Origin: CAVYHJ01 sp963768165 [NCBI: uncultured bacterium]
GTDB taxonomy: Bacteria > UBP4 > UBA4092
Direction of reading: 5' to 3'
Assembly: GCA_963768165.1 (NCBI GenBank)
Contig: CAVYHJ010000026.1
Location: 186,001-250,000 of the forward strand
DNA length: 64,000 nt
Shown here: piece after piece, positions 25,358 through 34,339 of the stretch
Position numbering within the stretch: position 1 is the stretch's first letter
Layout: every line of letters begins with the position of its first letter
The notes under the pieces: generated by a model
Told to the model about the DNA's origin: nothing
Databases searched by the model: none
The model's input: the letters and a program-made list of their open reading frames with translations, nothing else
Translations under genes and position numbers: made by a program

Positions 25358-26512
25358 TTATTTATAATATTCCCATAAGGGCAGGTCTGAGGGGTAGGTA
25401 TCCGTACGTAAAACATCCAAATAGCGGGTTCCATATCCTTCATACGGCATTCCGAAAGTATATAAATTCCCTGTAGAACTGTTATCGAGAGTCGTGGTTG
25501 TGCCGGAAATGGTGGGTTCAATTTGGGAATCCTCATGCCATTCATTAAATGAGGTCACTATAATCATTTTCCCGATGGTCGTATCGGTATAGGTTTTGGC
25601 TTGTTGTAATTCCGTATCGAACAGGGTACTAAAATCAGCCCCAAAGGTGAGTTGGCGGGAAAGAGGGGTATGTCCCGTGCGCACTCCCGTATCATTAAAA
25701 CCCGGCGAGACTCCGGGAATAAAATCTGTTCCTACACTATGTGCCAAAACCTGCCAGGCGGATTGTTGGGAAAAATAAGAGTTCACACTGGATTGTCCCG
25801 CATAAAGTGTTGCCCCCATGGAACCATAGACATCATAGTTGGTTATGGCATCCATGAGCATTACTTGGCTGGTGTCACAGGCAGGGTTACCACCATTGGG
25901 ATACCCAAAGGCTTGATCCCCGACAATATACAAAGAGTAACCCTTGGCAGCAGCGGCATTTCTAAAGGTCGACAAACTGCTGGATAGGGTACTATATTGT
26001 GAAAAAACACGGGTAAGATAAATAAAGAAAACCGGTTTCCCTTGAATCGTATAATAATTCGGATTGCCAAAATAATTGTCTGCGATATACGCCATATCAG
26101 AACTTAAATTGGAATAAGTAGTAAAATTTGCAGTACGCCCTGCGGATTCATAGAATAATGCGACCTTGATATTTCCAATATTCGGATTCGGAAGAATACA
26201 GTCCAGAATGGTTGTATCTTCATTCGACCCGGGTCCCCACCAACTGATGACCCAGAAATTTATTCCGGCATAAGTACTCCAGGATATATGTTGGTTGATA
26301 ACAGACGCACTCTGTTGGTTATATTCACCCAGATAAGGTAATTCTTGGGGAATCAAATCATCGCGCATAAATCCACCCCCATGGAAATCGTTGTTCGTGT
26401 ACCAGGGATAATAGTAAACGCCGACATTGTAATCGTTATTGATGGTATACCCTTGATTGAAAAATAATAATAGGGCAACTGAGAATACGAAATATACTAT
26501 TAGGCTTTTCAT
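25358..26512 (-). CDS. Secreted GH99/WbsX-like glycan-active protein
   Basis: A 384-residue protein with a signal peptide (about 1-22). The domain opens with NVGVYYYPWY, continues with INFWVISWWGPGSNED and ends with IIVTSFNEWHEDSQIEPT, the motif set of the glycoside-hydrolase family 99-like/WbsX group with catalytic acidic residues in the Glu-Trp-His-Glu region. The ATG at 26512 was taken because GAGAGGT is just upstream; a frame start at 26542 is weaker. Endo-mannosidase-type or polysaccharide-biosynthesis functions are both known for the family, so the substrate is open. Confidence 0.75.
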   Translation of the reverse strand: MKSLIVYFVFSVALLLFFNQGYTINNDYNVGVYYYPWYTNNDFHGGGFMRDDLIPQELPYLGEYNQQSASVINQHISWSTYAGINFWVISWWGPGSNEDTTILDCILPNPNIGNIKVALFYESAGRTANFTTYSNLSSDMAYIADNYFGNPNYYTIQGKPVFFIYLTRVFSQYSTLSSSLSTFRNAAAAKGYSLYIVGDQAFGYPNGGNPACDTSQVMLMDAITNYDVYGSMGATLYAGQSSVNSYFSQQSAWQVLAHSVGTDFIPGVSPGFNDTGVRTGHTPLSRQLTFGADFSTLFDTELQQAKTYTDTTIGKMIIVTSFNEWHEDSQIEPTISGTTTTLDNSSTGNLYTFGMPYEGYGTRYLDVLRTDTYPSDLPLWEYYK

Positions 26513-26632
26513 GCTTTTGACCTCTCTTATATTATATATCATGGGAAGCTTTGTACGAACTACAAGATTTAGGCTTTTTCAAAGGTCTCATTTGGTAAAA
26601 ATCATTCATGTTGGATGAAGAAACTCGAACTC

Positions 26633-26663
26633 TATTATTCCAGAGGGTAATTTAGGAATAATA
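26633..26663. repeat. 9-bp inverted repeat downstream of argH
   Basis: TATTATTCC at 26633-26641 and GGAATAATA at 26655-26663 are perfect reverse complements with a 13-base loop; the structure sits just after the argH stop. There is no T run, so a terminator is only possible. Confidence 0.55.
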
Positions 26664-26668
26664 TTGGA

Positions 26669-28051
26669 TTAAACAAATTTTAAGGTCTTTTTGGCTTTGG
26701 AGAGCTGGAGTTTGACGGATTTGGAACCGGTTCCGCCATAGGATTTGGTGGATTCGATACTGTATTCTGGTGTCAGAACTTTATAAAGAGATTTCTCAAA
26801 TTGGGGATGAAAGGTTTTATAAATTTTCAAGGGGATTTTATCTAGGGTTATTTTTTCCATTTCACAATACTTGACCAAAGAACCCACGATATTATGGGCT
26901 TCCCGGAAAGGAATACCGCGCTTACTCAAGTAATTTGCCAAATTGGTCGCTGTAATAAATCCCGTTTCTGCCATTTTACGCATTTTCTCTTTTTTAACTT
27001 TTATGCCCTTCAGTAAAGCGGAAATAATCTCCAGACAGGAGATAATTGTGTTGACGGAATCAAACAAGGGAGGTTTGTCTTCCTGCATATCGCTATTGTA
27101 GGTTAGGGGGAGACCTTTCATCGTGGTTAAGACTGCAACCAGATTGCCATAAACCCGTCCTGTTTTCCCGCGCGTTAATTCTGCTACATCGGGATTTTTC
27201 TTTTGCGGCATGATACTGCTGCCGGTACAGAATTCATCCGGTAATTCAATAAATCCAAATTCACTGGAGGACCATAAAACCAGTTCTTCCGCCAGACGCG
27301 ATAAGTGCATTTGGAGAATCGCACTCGCCGAGAGAAAATCTAATATAAAATCACGGTCGGCAATGGTGTCTAGGCTATTTTCGCTGACGGATGGAAAATC
27401 CAATAATCTCGCTACATAATGTCGGTCAATTGGGAAATTTGTTCCCGCCAGGGCGCCCGCTCCCAAAGGGAGGACATTGATGCGTTGCAACGTCTCAGAA
27501 AACCGTTGATAATCTCTCTCAAACATTTGATAATAGGCCAGATAATAATGTGCCAGTAAAATAGGTTGGGCATGTTGTAAATGCGTGAATCCGGGACAAA
27601 TCACCGAAATGTTTTTTTCTGCCAGGTGTACCAGTGCTTTCTGTAAGTTCCCAATCAATCCAAGTACCGTTTTGGTTTTGTCACGTAAAAACAAGCGGAC
27701 ATCGAGAATGACCTGATCGTTACGACTGCGAGCGGTATGCAGTTTACCCGCCACCGGACCGATGATTTCATGCAATCGTCGTTCGACCGCCATGTGAATA
27801 TCTTCATCTACATGTTTGAAATGGAATTTCTTAGATTCTAATTCCCTAAAAATGGAATGCAGTCCTTTGACGATTTTCCTAGATTCCTTTGGGGAAATAA
27901 TTCTTTGCCGGGCCAGCATCTGTACATGAGCGATACTGCCCTGAATATCATAGGGATATAATTGCTTGTCAAAAGAGATGGAAGAAGTAAATTTTTCGAC
28001 AGTCGGATGGACTGTCTTGGAAAATCGTCCTGACCAGAGTTTTTTCGTCAT
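26669..28051 (-). CDS. argH: Argininosuccinate lyase
   Basis: A 460-residue member of the fumarase/aspartase superfamily that splits argininosuccinate to arginine and fumarate. The opening KLWSGRFSK, the TARSRNDQV segment, the catalytic His region FTHLQHAQP and the signature GSSIMPQKKNPD are all present, and the C-terminal TGGTGSKSVK end is conserved. No other arginine genes are in the window. It follows ptsI by 72 bp on the same strand, so co-transcription with the PTS genes is possible but not certain. Confidence 0.95.
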   Translation of the reverse strand: MTKKLWSGRFSKTVHPTVEKFTSSISFDKQLYPYDIQGSIAHVQMLARQRIISPKESRKIVKGLHSIFRELESKKFHFKHVDEDIHMAVERRLHEIIGPVAGKLHTARSRNDQVILDVRLFLRDKTKTVLGLIGNLQKALVHLAEKNISVICPGFTHLQHAQPILLAHYYLAYYQMFERDYQRFSETLQRINVLPLGAGALAGTNFPIDRHYVARLLDFPSVSENSLDTIADRDFILDFLSASAILQMHLSRLAEELVLWSSSEFGFIELPDEFCTGSSIMPQKKNPDVAELTRGKTGRVYGNLVAVLTTMKGLPLTYNSDMQEDKPPLFDSVNTIISCLEIISALLKGIKVKKEKMRKMAETGFITATNLANYLSKRGIPFREAHNIVGSLVKYCEMEKITLDKIPLKIYKTFHPQFEKSLYKVLTPEYSIESTKSYGGTGSKSVKLQLSKAKKTLKFV

Positions 28052-28123
28052 GTTGATCCTATCCTGCTTTTTTGCATGTAATTGTCATAATAGCTATATT
28101 CTAATTCCTATATCCTATTCTAG

Positions 28124-29866
28124 TTAATTAAAGCGGGTTTCGGATAATAGATGAATTTTATGTTTTCCTAAATATTCCCGAATATCATCCGAGAGAGTCA
28201 ATTCGAATAACCCCGCGGCTAATTTTTTGGCATAATCCATTTTCAACGAACGAATTATCTTCTTTATTTCCGGGATACTAACCGAAGACATACTGAGTTC
28301 ATCCAGTCCCATGCCCACTAAAATCGGGGTTAACATGGGATCTCCTGCCATCTCACCGCACATACTAACAGGTATTTTTGCGTTATGTGCCGCTTCGACG
28401 ACATTGCGTATCAAACGGAGAACGGCGGGATGCAGCGGTTCATAAAGATTGGAGACCTGTTCATTCACCCGGTCAATCGCCAGGGTATATTGAATTAGAT
28501 CGTTGGTTCCAATACTGAAGAAATCCGATTCACGAGCCAAAATATCGGCGGTCATGGCAGCAGATGGAATTTCAATCATTGCCCCAACCGGAATATCTTT
28601 TTTAAATTCAATCCCTTCCAAGATCAATTCCTTTTTGACTTTTTCAAGAATGATATTGGCTTCTATTAGTTCTTTGATTCCAGAAATCATAGGATACATG
28701 ATTTTTACATTTCCATGGACACTGGCACGCAATATGGCCCGTAATTGGGTTCGGAAAATACCGGGGTGCCGCAGGCAAAATCGAATGGCGCGATTCCCCA
28801 AAAAGGGATTTACTTCTTTGGAAATGTTTAAATGGGAAACAAATTTATCCCCGCCAATATCGAGAGTTCGGATGACCACATGTTCCGGGAAAATTCCTTT
28901 GACTACAGTTTTATAGGCTTTATATAAATCATCTTCGGTGGGCAGATCCGTTCGGTTCAGATAAAGAAATTCAGTCCGAAATAATCCCACTCCGCACGCG
29001 CCATGATTCTTGACATGTTCTACTTCATCGGGCAACTCAATATTGGCGGATAATCGCATGGGAACACCATCCTGGGTTTCCGCCGGTAAATTTCGCAGTT
29101 TGGTTAGTTCTTGTTCTTTTACGGCAATTTTTTGTTGAGCAACTAAATATTCTTTGATGGCGGAGTGGTCGGGATTTATAATAACCGTTCCATGAATTCC
29201 ATCAATAATAATGGTGTCGCCGGGTTTGACCGATTTGGTGATTCCGGTAGCCGCGACGACGGCGGGAATTTCAAAGGCTTTGGCCATGATGGCGGTGTGC
29301 GAAGTACGGCTGCCGACCTCTGTCACAAATCCGATGACTTTATCTTTATCCATCGAGGCAGTATCAGAAGGTGCCAAGTCATATGACACCACAATGACTT
29401 TTTCTTCGAGATGAGTTAAAGGGTGTCGTTCTACACCAGTCAAATTCATTTGAATGCGACGAACAACATCTTTAAAATCAGCAGTGCGAGCACGAAAATA
29501 ATCATCGTTGAACTTTTCCATTTTATCAATGAATTTCTGCAATATTTCTGCCACGGCATGTTCCGCATCCAACCTGCTTTTTCGGATAAGTTGAATCGTG
29601 CTGTCCACCAACATTGGGTCATCGAGAAGAAGTGCATGACTTTCGAAAATCGCCGCATGCGTGGGTCCGAGTTCAGCTTTGACTTTTCTTTGGAAGCGTT
29701 TTAATTGAGCCTTGGTTTTCCGAATTGCCGCAATCAAGCGTTCAACTTCTTGTTCCACCAAATCCGGCGCGATTTCCCGGTGTACCAGTACCAGCCCTTC
29801 ACTGTCCACCACGAACGCTTTTCCAACCACAATTCCCGGAGAAACTCCAATTCCTTGTATGTTCAT
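28124..29866 (-). CDS. ptsI: PTS phosphoenolpyruvate-protein phosphotransferase (Enzyme I)
   Basis: A 580-residue Enzyme I. The order is an N-terminal HPr-binding domain, the phosphohistidine domain with the active site GSRTSHTAIMAK (His near residue 190), and a C-terminal PEP-binding barrel with LFRTEFLYLNR, IRTLDIGGDK and VSMCGEMAGDP. It phosphorylates HPr from PEP. It follows ptsH by 5 bp and the mannose-family IIC/IID genes, forming a single minus-strand operon. The active-site motif and overall length are normal. Confidence 0.95.
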   Translation of the reverse strand: MNIQGIGVSPGIVVGKAFVVDSEGLVLVHREIAPDLVEQEVERLIAAIRKTKAQLKRFQRKVKAELGPTHAAIFESHALLLDDPMLVDSTIQLIRKSRLDAEHAVAEILQKFIDKMEKFNDDYFRARTADFKDVVRRIQMNLTGVERHPLTHLEEKVIVVSYDLAPSDTASMDKDKVIGFVTEVGSRTSHTAIMAKAFEIPAVVAATGITKSVKPGDTIIIDGIHGTVIINPDHSAIKEYLVAQQKIAVKEQELTKLRNLPAETQDGVPMRLSANIELPDEVEHVKNHGACGVGLFRTEFLYLNRTDLPTEDDLYKAYKTVVKGIFPEHVVIRTLDIGGDKFVSHLNISKEVNPFLGNRAIRFCLRHPGIFRTQLRAILRASVHGNVKIMYPMISGIKELIEANIILEKVKKELILEGIEFKKDIPVGAMIEIPSAAMTADILARESDFFSIGTNDLIQYTLAIDRVNEQVSNLYEPLHPAVLRLIRNVVEAAHNAKIPVSMCGEMAGDPMLTPILVGMGLDELSMSSVSIPEIKKIIRSLKMDYAKKLAAGLFELTLSDDIREYLGKHKIHLLSETRFN

Positions 29867-29871
29867 AGGTT

Positions 29872-30168
29872 TTATCCTGTGGTTCCTTCTACCGGATTCA
29901 TTTCTCCAAATCCTTCATTAAATAGGGCGACCAAAGATTCTACGGCAGACTCCGCATCTTCACCATCCGCCGTGATTCGAACGGTGGAGCCCCTTTCTGC
30001 GGCCAACATCATCACGCCCATTATGCTTTTCGCATCCACTGATTCATTATCCTTTTGCAAAATGATTTTTGATTTAAAACGGTTTGCTACTTTTACGATA
30101 GCACCAGCAGGGCGTACGTGTAAACCCAGTTCATTAATTACTTTAACTTCTTTGGCTACAATTGACAT
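29872..30168 (-). CDS. ptsH: PTS phosphocarrier protein HPr
   Basis: A 98-residue HPr. The phosphorylation site GLHVRPAG (His near residue 17) and the regulatory serine site DAKSIMGVMMLAA (Ser near 48, the HprK/P target) are both present, so both PTS transfer and HPr-kinase signalling are possible. It lies between the IID gene (7 bp upstream) and ptsI (5 bp downstream). Slightly longer than classical HPr (85-90 residues) because of a C-terminal tail. Confidence 0.93.
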   Translation of the reverse strand: MSIVAKEVKVINELGLHVRPAGAIVKVANRFKSKIILQKDNESVDAKSIMGVMMLAAERGSTVRITADGEDAESAVESLVALFNEGFGEMNPVEGTTG

Positions 30169-30175
30169 AAATAAG

Positions 30176-30997
30176 TTATAAAATTCTCCGGATAAGGTCT
30201 AAAATACATAATAGCGCCAATGCCATAAAAAACAGTTTGGTCGTGGTAAATTTCTTTTGCAAACCGATATAAAATAAACCTGTCATAATCAGGAGAATTA
30301 TCAGGGGGTAAACGCCTGATAAAATAAAGGGGAAAAGATTGGATGATTTGACAAACGGATGTAAGAAAGCAAATAGCCCTAAAAGTACACCGGCCAATAC
30401 AATGCCCAGATTCTGGATATAGATCATCGCTTTTTGCAGATTTAGTCTTTGGATATATTGGACGGTTTGTTCTGCTTTATAATAACCGACAAATACGCCG
30501 CTAAATCGAATATATTCATGGAAGATGTTGTAAAGCAGCAGGAATATAACCGGTGCCAACCAAAATAATTTTGGCCAGGAGTAGGTTAAAATGGCGATTA
30601 TTATTGCGGTTATACCAAGGAAGGGACGAAGATTTCCCCAAAAAAAAGCATCCCCCAGAGCACCCAATGGTCCCATGAACATGCGTTTTAGAGATTCGAT
30701 AGACTCCGCTTGATTTGCTGGATCAGGTATCTCTGTGGAATTTGCCAATTGTTCTTCCTTTTTGATTACCATGCCTAATATGTAGGACGCAAAATAAGGA
30801 TGGGTGTTGAAGAAATTTGCGTGCCGTTGCAAAAAGTCCTTCTGTTTTTCGGGTGTTTTACATAATGCCCGAAATGCCGGAGAGATACTAAATAAAAATC
30901 CAAGATTTAACATCCGCTGAAAATTCCAGGCGGACTGTATGCAATGCGCCCGTATGGCAACTCGCAATAATACGGAATTACTAATTTTTACCGGCAT
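30176..30997 (-). CDS. PTS mannose/fructose/sorbose family IID subunit
   Basis: A 273-residue integral membrane subunit of the mannose-type PTS. Family features are the N-terminal SAWNFQRMLNLGFLFSISPAFRALC, the HPYFASYILGMVIKKEE segment, LGALGDAFFWGNLRPFLGI, and the GVFVGYYKAEQTVQYIQ region, with several helices at the C terminus. With IIC it would form the sugar channel. IIA and IIB are not encoded in the window. The sugar is not known. It is separated from the IIC gene by 12 bp. Confidence 0.9.
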   Translation of the reverse strand: MPVKISNSVLLRVAIRAHCIQSAWNFQRMLNLGFLFSISPAFRALCKTPEKQKDFLQRHANFFNTHPYFASYILGMVIKKEEQLANSTEIPDPANQAESIESLKRMFMGPLGALGDAFFWGNLRPFLGITAIIIAILTYSWPKLFWLAPVIFLLLYNIFHEYIRFSGVFVGYYKAEQTVQYIQRLNLQKAMIYIQNLGIVLAGVLLGLFAFLHPFVKSSNLFPFILSGVYPLIILLIMTGLFYIGLQKKFTTTKLFFMALALLCILDLIRRIL

Positions 30998-31009
30998 ATT
31001 CCTTCCTAT

Positions 31010-31717
31010 TTATCGGTTCATAAAATGCGTTAAACAACCAATACCATACCCTATAATTAATCCGCTGACCAATAATTTGACACGCATATTGACATGAAAC
31101 AAATCGAGGATAACGGCAATCCCCAAGGCTACCAGTATCCAGGAATAATATTTAAAAAGACCAATATGTAAGTGGTAATTTTGAATATAGGGTATAACAA
31201 TTAAAGATATCCTGCAAAGTACAAAAATTGTCATACTGGCAAATAGCCAGAGTAAAAGATTACCCATCCAGGTAATCAAATTGATTTTCCTCCAGGAACC
31301 CTGCTGGACATATTGATCGGCGTAAACACAAAACCGGTCGTTTAACTCCCGGCTGGCGACTGTCATTCGGCCTCCCAAGATACCGGCGCCAATTCCACAA
31401 GAGATTGCCATTACCCTCGTCATCCAATCCAATTCTATCCCGACTTCAGGAGCTTTTTTGGCAAATATGAAAACAATTGTTGCTACGATGGCGCTGATAG
31501 GCGATTCCGGAGGGATGGAAGAGCCAACCGGCAGTCGGCCTGTCCATAATAATTGGAGTAACGCGCCAATCATCAATCCACTCACAGGGTCTGAGTATAT
31601 CCAACCAATCAATGGTGCACACACGATAGGTTGCGAAATCATCCATTGGCCTATCGATCCGGAATCCAGATAAATCAATCCACCGATAGCCGATATTTTT
31701 AAAAGTTCAAGTTCCAT
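31010..31717 (-). CDS. PTS mannose/fructose/sorbose family IIC subunit
   Basis: A 235-residue polytopic membrane protein with the IIC pattern: GGLIYLDSGSIGQWMISQPIVCAPLIGWIYSDPVSGLMIGALLQLLWTG in the first third (the sugar-channel signature with SQP and ALLQLLW), then a loop and further helices. It is the first gene of the IIC-IID-ptsH-ptsI operon. Together with IID it is the membrane part of a mannose-family permease. Some of these proteins also serve as bacteriocin or phage receptors, but nothing here indicates that. Confidence 0.88.
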   Translation of the reverse strand: MELELLKISAIGGLIYLDSGSIGQWMISQPIVCAPLIGWIYSDPVSGLMIGALLQLLWTGRLPVGSSIPPESPISAIVATIVFIFAKKAPEVGIELDWMTRVMAISCGIGAGILGGRMTVASRELNDRFCVYADQYVQQGSWRKINLITWMGNLLLWLFASMTIFVLCRISLIVIPYIQNYHLHIGLFKYYSWILVALGIAVILDLFHVNMRVKLLVSGLIIGYGIGCLTHFMNR

Positions 31718-31848
31718 ATCTTACCGAATCACCCTTTACTATAAATGGATAACTAACGTCCGAACGCCACAATCATGCAATAGCTATATTAACTATTAAG
31801 TTAGCATAACAGTTTATCAAACGGCTATATTTCCCACAACATAAAGGA

Positions 31849-32247
31849 TTAAAGATTCTTGAATTTACAGGCGGGGGAACCGCAGTGGCATCGAAATTCG
31901 GGATACCTGGCAATATCACGGTCTTTAAAATAATCAATCGTAATTTCGTCACCTGCGTTGATAGAGTAGAGAGTATAAACACAAATCACATCTTTGATTG
32001 CCGCGTTGGGTTCACAGGAGTGATTTAGGAAATTAGAGGGGTCTTCTTTGGGATCATTTAATGTGTTATTCAAATAGAATCCGGGAATCACCTCCAAAAA
32101 ATAACCATCCTTTCCGGGTTGGGTATCAATGTTCCCCCCAAAAACGATAACCAATTCTTGAGGTTCAATGGGAATTCGGCTGAAAAGACCCAAGCCATGT
32201 GTCTTGGATAATTTCACCATTAATTTATTGGAGACCCAGGATTGCAT
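31849..32247 (-). CDS. SET domain protein with post-SET cysteine cluster
   Basis: A 132-residue SET protein. Motifs are KTHGLGLFSRIPI near residue 15, SNFLNHSCEPNA near 71, INAGDEITIDYF near 96 and a C-terminal C-x-C-x4-C (FRCHCGSPACK), the post-SET zinc site that completes the substrate channel in many eukaryotic-type lysine methyltransferases. The protein therefore differs from the other SET gene (20811), which lacks a post-SET. Target unknown. It sits between RidA-type and PTS genes on the same strand, with 131 bp to the PTS operon. Confidence 0.85.
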   Translation of the reverse strand: MQSWVSNKLMVKLSKTHGLGLFSRIPIEPQELVIVFGGNIDTQPGKDGYFLEVIPGFYLNNTLNDPKEDPSNFLNHSCEPNAAIKDVICVYTLYSINAGDEITIDYFKDRDIARYPEFRCHCGSPACKFKNL

Positions 32248-32326
32248 AGAAAAATTATGAATTAAGAATTTTGAATGTATATTTTCGGATAAGGCGTCTC
32301 ATCAGGAAATGTTTTTCATGCGACAT

Positions 32327-32584
32327 TTAATGTTTAAAATCAAAAATTGAACCAATCCCTAAACTCTTCAATGGAATTTTTCCTTGCGAGTCCGGTTTAT
32401 TCAAATACGCGCGGACTTGAACGTGGGCACGAAGACCGTTGAATTCCAAAGAAACGATTTCCATTTGGGTCATCCCCATTTCTTTCAGGAGTTGTGGTAC
32501 CAATTCCCGTGCTTCTTTTTCATCCTGGCAGAGAATAAACCCTTCTATATCGAGTGCATCTACTATGGGATCTTTGACGGTCAC
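32327..32584 (-). CDS. Hypothetical 85-residue protein downstream of ridA
   Basis: A small protein with a GTG start at 32584, 11 bp after the ridA stop. It is rich in acidic and hydrophobic residues with a regular helix-strand pattern (DEKEARELVPQLLKEM, then MEIVSLEFNGLRAHVQVRAYL) that is consistent with a folded alpha/beta domain. I do not recognise a family. The close spacing suggests co-translation with ridA. Confidence 0.5.
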   Translation of the reverse strand: MTVKDPIVDALDIEGFILCQDEKEARELVPQLLKEMGMTQMEIVSLEFNGLRAHVQVRAYLNKPDSQGKIPLKSLGIGSIFDFKH

Positions 32585-32595
32585 AGAGTTCGCGC

Positions 32596-32982
32596 TTAAC
32601 TTCCGGTATACGCTATCGCATCAATTTCCACACTGACCCCTTTGGGTAAAGCGGTGACTTGTACGGTGGAACGGGCAGGGTAGGGTTCGGTAAAATATTC
32701 CCCATAGACTTCGTTGACGGCTGTAAAATCTTGCATATTCGTCAAATAAATGGTGGTTTTTACGACATCCTTCATGGACGCGCCACTGGCTTCAAGAACG
32801 GCTTTAATGTTTTCCATCACTTGCCGGGCTTTATCTTTCACATGACCTGAAATGATATTTCCGGATTTGGGTTCAATGGGAATCTGACCGGCGGTAAAAA
32901 TCCATTTTCCGATTTTTATCCCTTGCGAATAAGGTCCAATAGCTCCCGGTGCATTTTCTGTTTGAATTGGTTTTTTGGGCAT
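32596..32982 (-). CDS. ridA: RidA family (YjgF/YER057c) reactive-intermediate deaminase
   Basis: A 128-residue RidA-type protein that would hydrolyse enamine/imine intermediates such as 2-aminoacrylate. The sequence has the family opening [27 protein letters not shown], the KTTIYLTNM segment and the signature [24 protein letters not shown] with the key Arg. A strong AAGGAGA site precedes the ATG. Serine biosynthesis and PLP enzymes elsewhere in the window fit a need for it, but that is inference. Confidence 0.92.
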   Translation of the reverse strand: MPKKPIQTENAPGAIGPYSQGIKIGKWIFTAGQIPIEPKSGNIISGHVKDKARQVMENIKAVLEASGASMKDVVKTTIYLTNMQDFTAVNEVYGEYFTEPYPARSTVQVTALPKGVSVEIDAIAYTGS

Positions 32983-33170
32983 ACATTCTCCTTAAAAAAG
33001 TCTAAAGTTTCATGTCTTCAATATGCATCGGGAACTTGAGCGTTCTTTGCGGTATTCCCGATGCTTCGTCTGTTAAGGTAAAATCCTTTCACTAAATAAG
33101 TTTATTATTGAACCTTGTATTGATTTTATTACATCTGAGGGAAAATGGGAAGATGAAGGGCACCATAACT

Positions 33171-33263
33171 TGTCATTGCGAGGAGCGAAGCGACAAAGCA
33201 ATCTCGTTCTAAGACCCGAATAATAATTAAATGCGAGATTGCTTCGCTACGCTCGCAATGACA
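33171..33263. repeat. Large inverted dispersed repeat (TGTCATTGCGAG... family)
   Basis: TGTCATTGCGAGGAGCGAAG... (33171-33206) and a partly complementary copy ending TCGCAATGACA (33234-33263) form a long imperfect hairpin of a type that is widespread in bacterial genomes as interspersed repeats. It overlaps the 3' end of the 332-residue gene, whose last codons (Leu-Ser-Leu-Arg-Ala-stop) are repeat sequence. A related half element is at 62842-62876. Confidence 0.85.
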
Positions 33264-34245
33264 AATTAGGACACTGCCGATACTTCAAAGAAAGCAGTCT
33301 CACCGTGGTAGCTCCACCCCAACTCTGGGTGCAACGCTTATTTCCTGTACGGTGCATATCCAAACGAACCCGACCCACGTCTCGATGCCAGCGACCTGTC
33401 GGCACACACTCCGCATATTTTATTTTTACATATTGACCCAGACACCATAAGGCATTGTCATCACGTACGTCATTACTTATTTCATGGGTTGTTTCGAGAT
33501 GGGTAAGAGATTGGGTAATAAAATCTTCCAGTGTTTTTCCTGTTTCTCCCTGATACGTTTCTGTCTGTAATGTTTGTAAGTATTCACGGGGAGAGTAACC
33601 TATTTCCAATTGTTTTCTGCCTCTAACAGTCTTTCCTTTGCCTTGCGACGGCATGATAGGGAAACTTTCAACCAATCCTATAGACCAACCGGGAATGGCA
33701 CAAATACTCCCATGATGGATTACTTCTAATTTGGTCTGTCCACCATGATTGATGGAATATTCTTGAGGAAAATAGACCAACTCGTCGGTATCCAATGCCT
33801 GTCGCAAGGTCTCCCATATCCAGACTTGTTTTATAGAATTAACGCGAACAAGGATTAAAGGATCAGAAAGAGAACGTCGGGTTTGATATATTTTCCCTTC
33901 GGCGGAATGTTTAAGGATGGCAGTTTTCAGTGAGTCCATTAGATGGGGTATTGGCATTGCCAGAGGTGTTAAATCCAAGCGATTAAACCCTTGGGGAACT
34001 TTTCTGCCTACAAGCTCTTTATTATGAGCAAATAGTTCTATAACCTGTTCCTGGGTGGGTAGGGGATATTCTTTTCCGTCAATTCCAATCACCCCTATGC
34101 GTTTTGATTTCGTAAGTTGCGTGAGAATACCGGTGTGCTCTAAGGCGGTAACACATCGCTCATATTCCCTTTCAATAGGAAATATCTGTTCGGATGGAGG
34201 AGTCCTTTTGATATGTGCGGATGGGGCTTTGGATTGCTTTTGCAT
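33247..34245 (-). CDS. Hypothetical protein, C terminus ends in a repeat
   Basis: A 332-residue protein with no family I recognise. Features are a basic N terminus, then an alpha/beta region (about 30-230) with IGVIGIDGKEYPLP, FPQEYSINHGGQTKLEVIHHG and WSIGLVESFPIMP, and an Arg/Gly/Trp/Cys-rich tail (about 285-320) unlike the rest. The last residues (LSLRA) and the stop codon are provided by the palindromic repeat at 33171-33263, so the native C terminus has probably been replaced. The start ATG at 34245 is preferred over a TTG two codons upstream. It lies next to the R-M genes in what looks like an accessory island. Confidence 0.45.
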   Translation of the reverse strand: MQKQSKAPSAHIKRTPPSEQIFPIEREYERCVTALEHTGILTQLTKSKRIGVIGIDGKEYPLPTQEQVIELFAHNKELVGRKVPQGFNRLDLTPLAMPIPHLMDSLKTAILKHSAEGKIYQTRRSLSDPLILVRVNSIKQVWIWETLRQALDTDELVYFPQEYSINHGGQTKLEVIHHGSICAIPGWSIGLVESFPIMPSQGKGKTVRGRKQLEIGYSPREYLQTLQTETYQGETGKTLEDFITQSLTHLETTHEISNDVRDDNALWCLGQYVKIKYAECVPTGRWHRDVGRVRLDMHRTGNKRCTQSWGGATTVRLLSLKYRQCPNLSLRA

Positions 34246-34339
34246 ACCCAATTTTAGGGTCTTAGATCATTTAAGAGAAGGCTATTTTGGGTGATTCTTG
34301 TGTTTTTTGATTATTTTTTTGTGATGCATAGTAAAATTA

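Noticed and set aside
28503-28916. A 137-codon plus-strand open frame
   Set aside because: It is antisense to the conserved PEP-binding barrel of Enzyme I.
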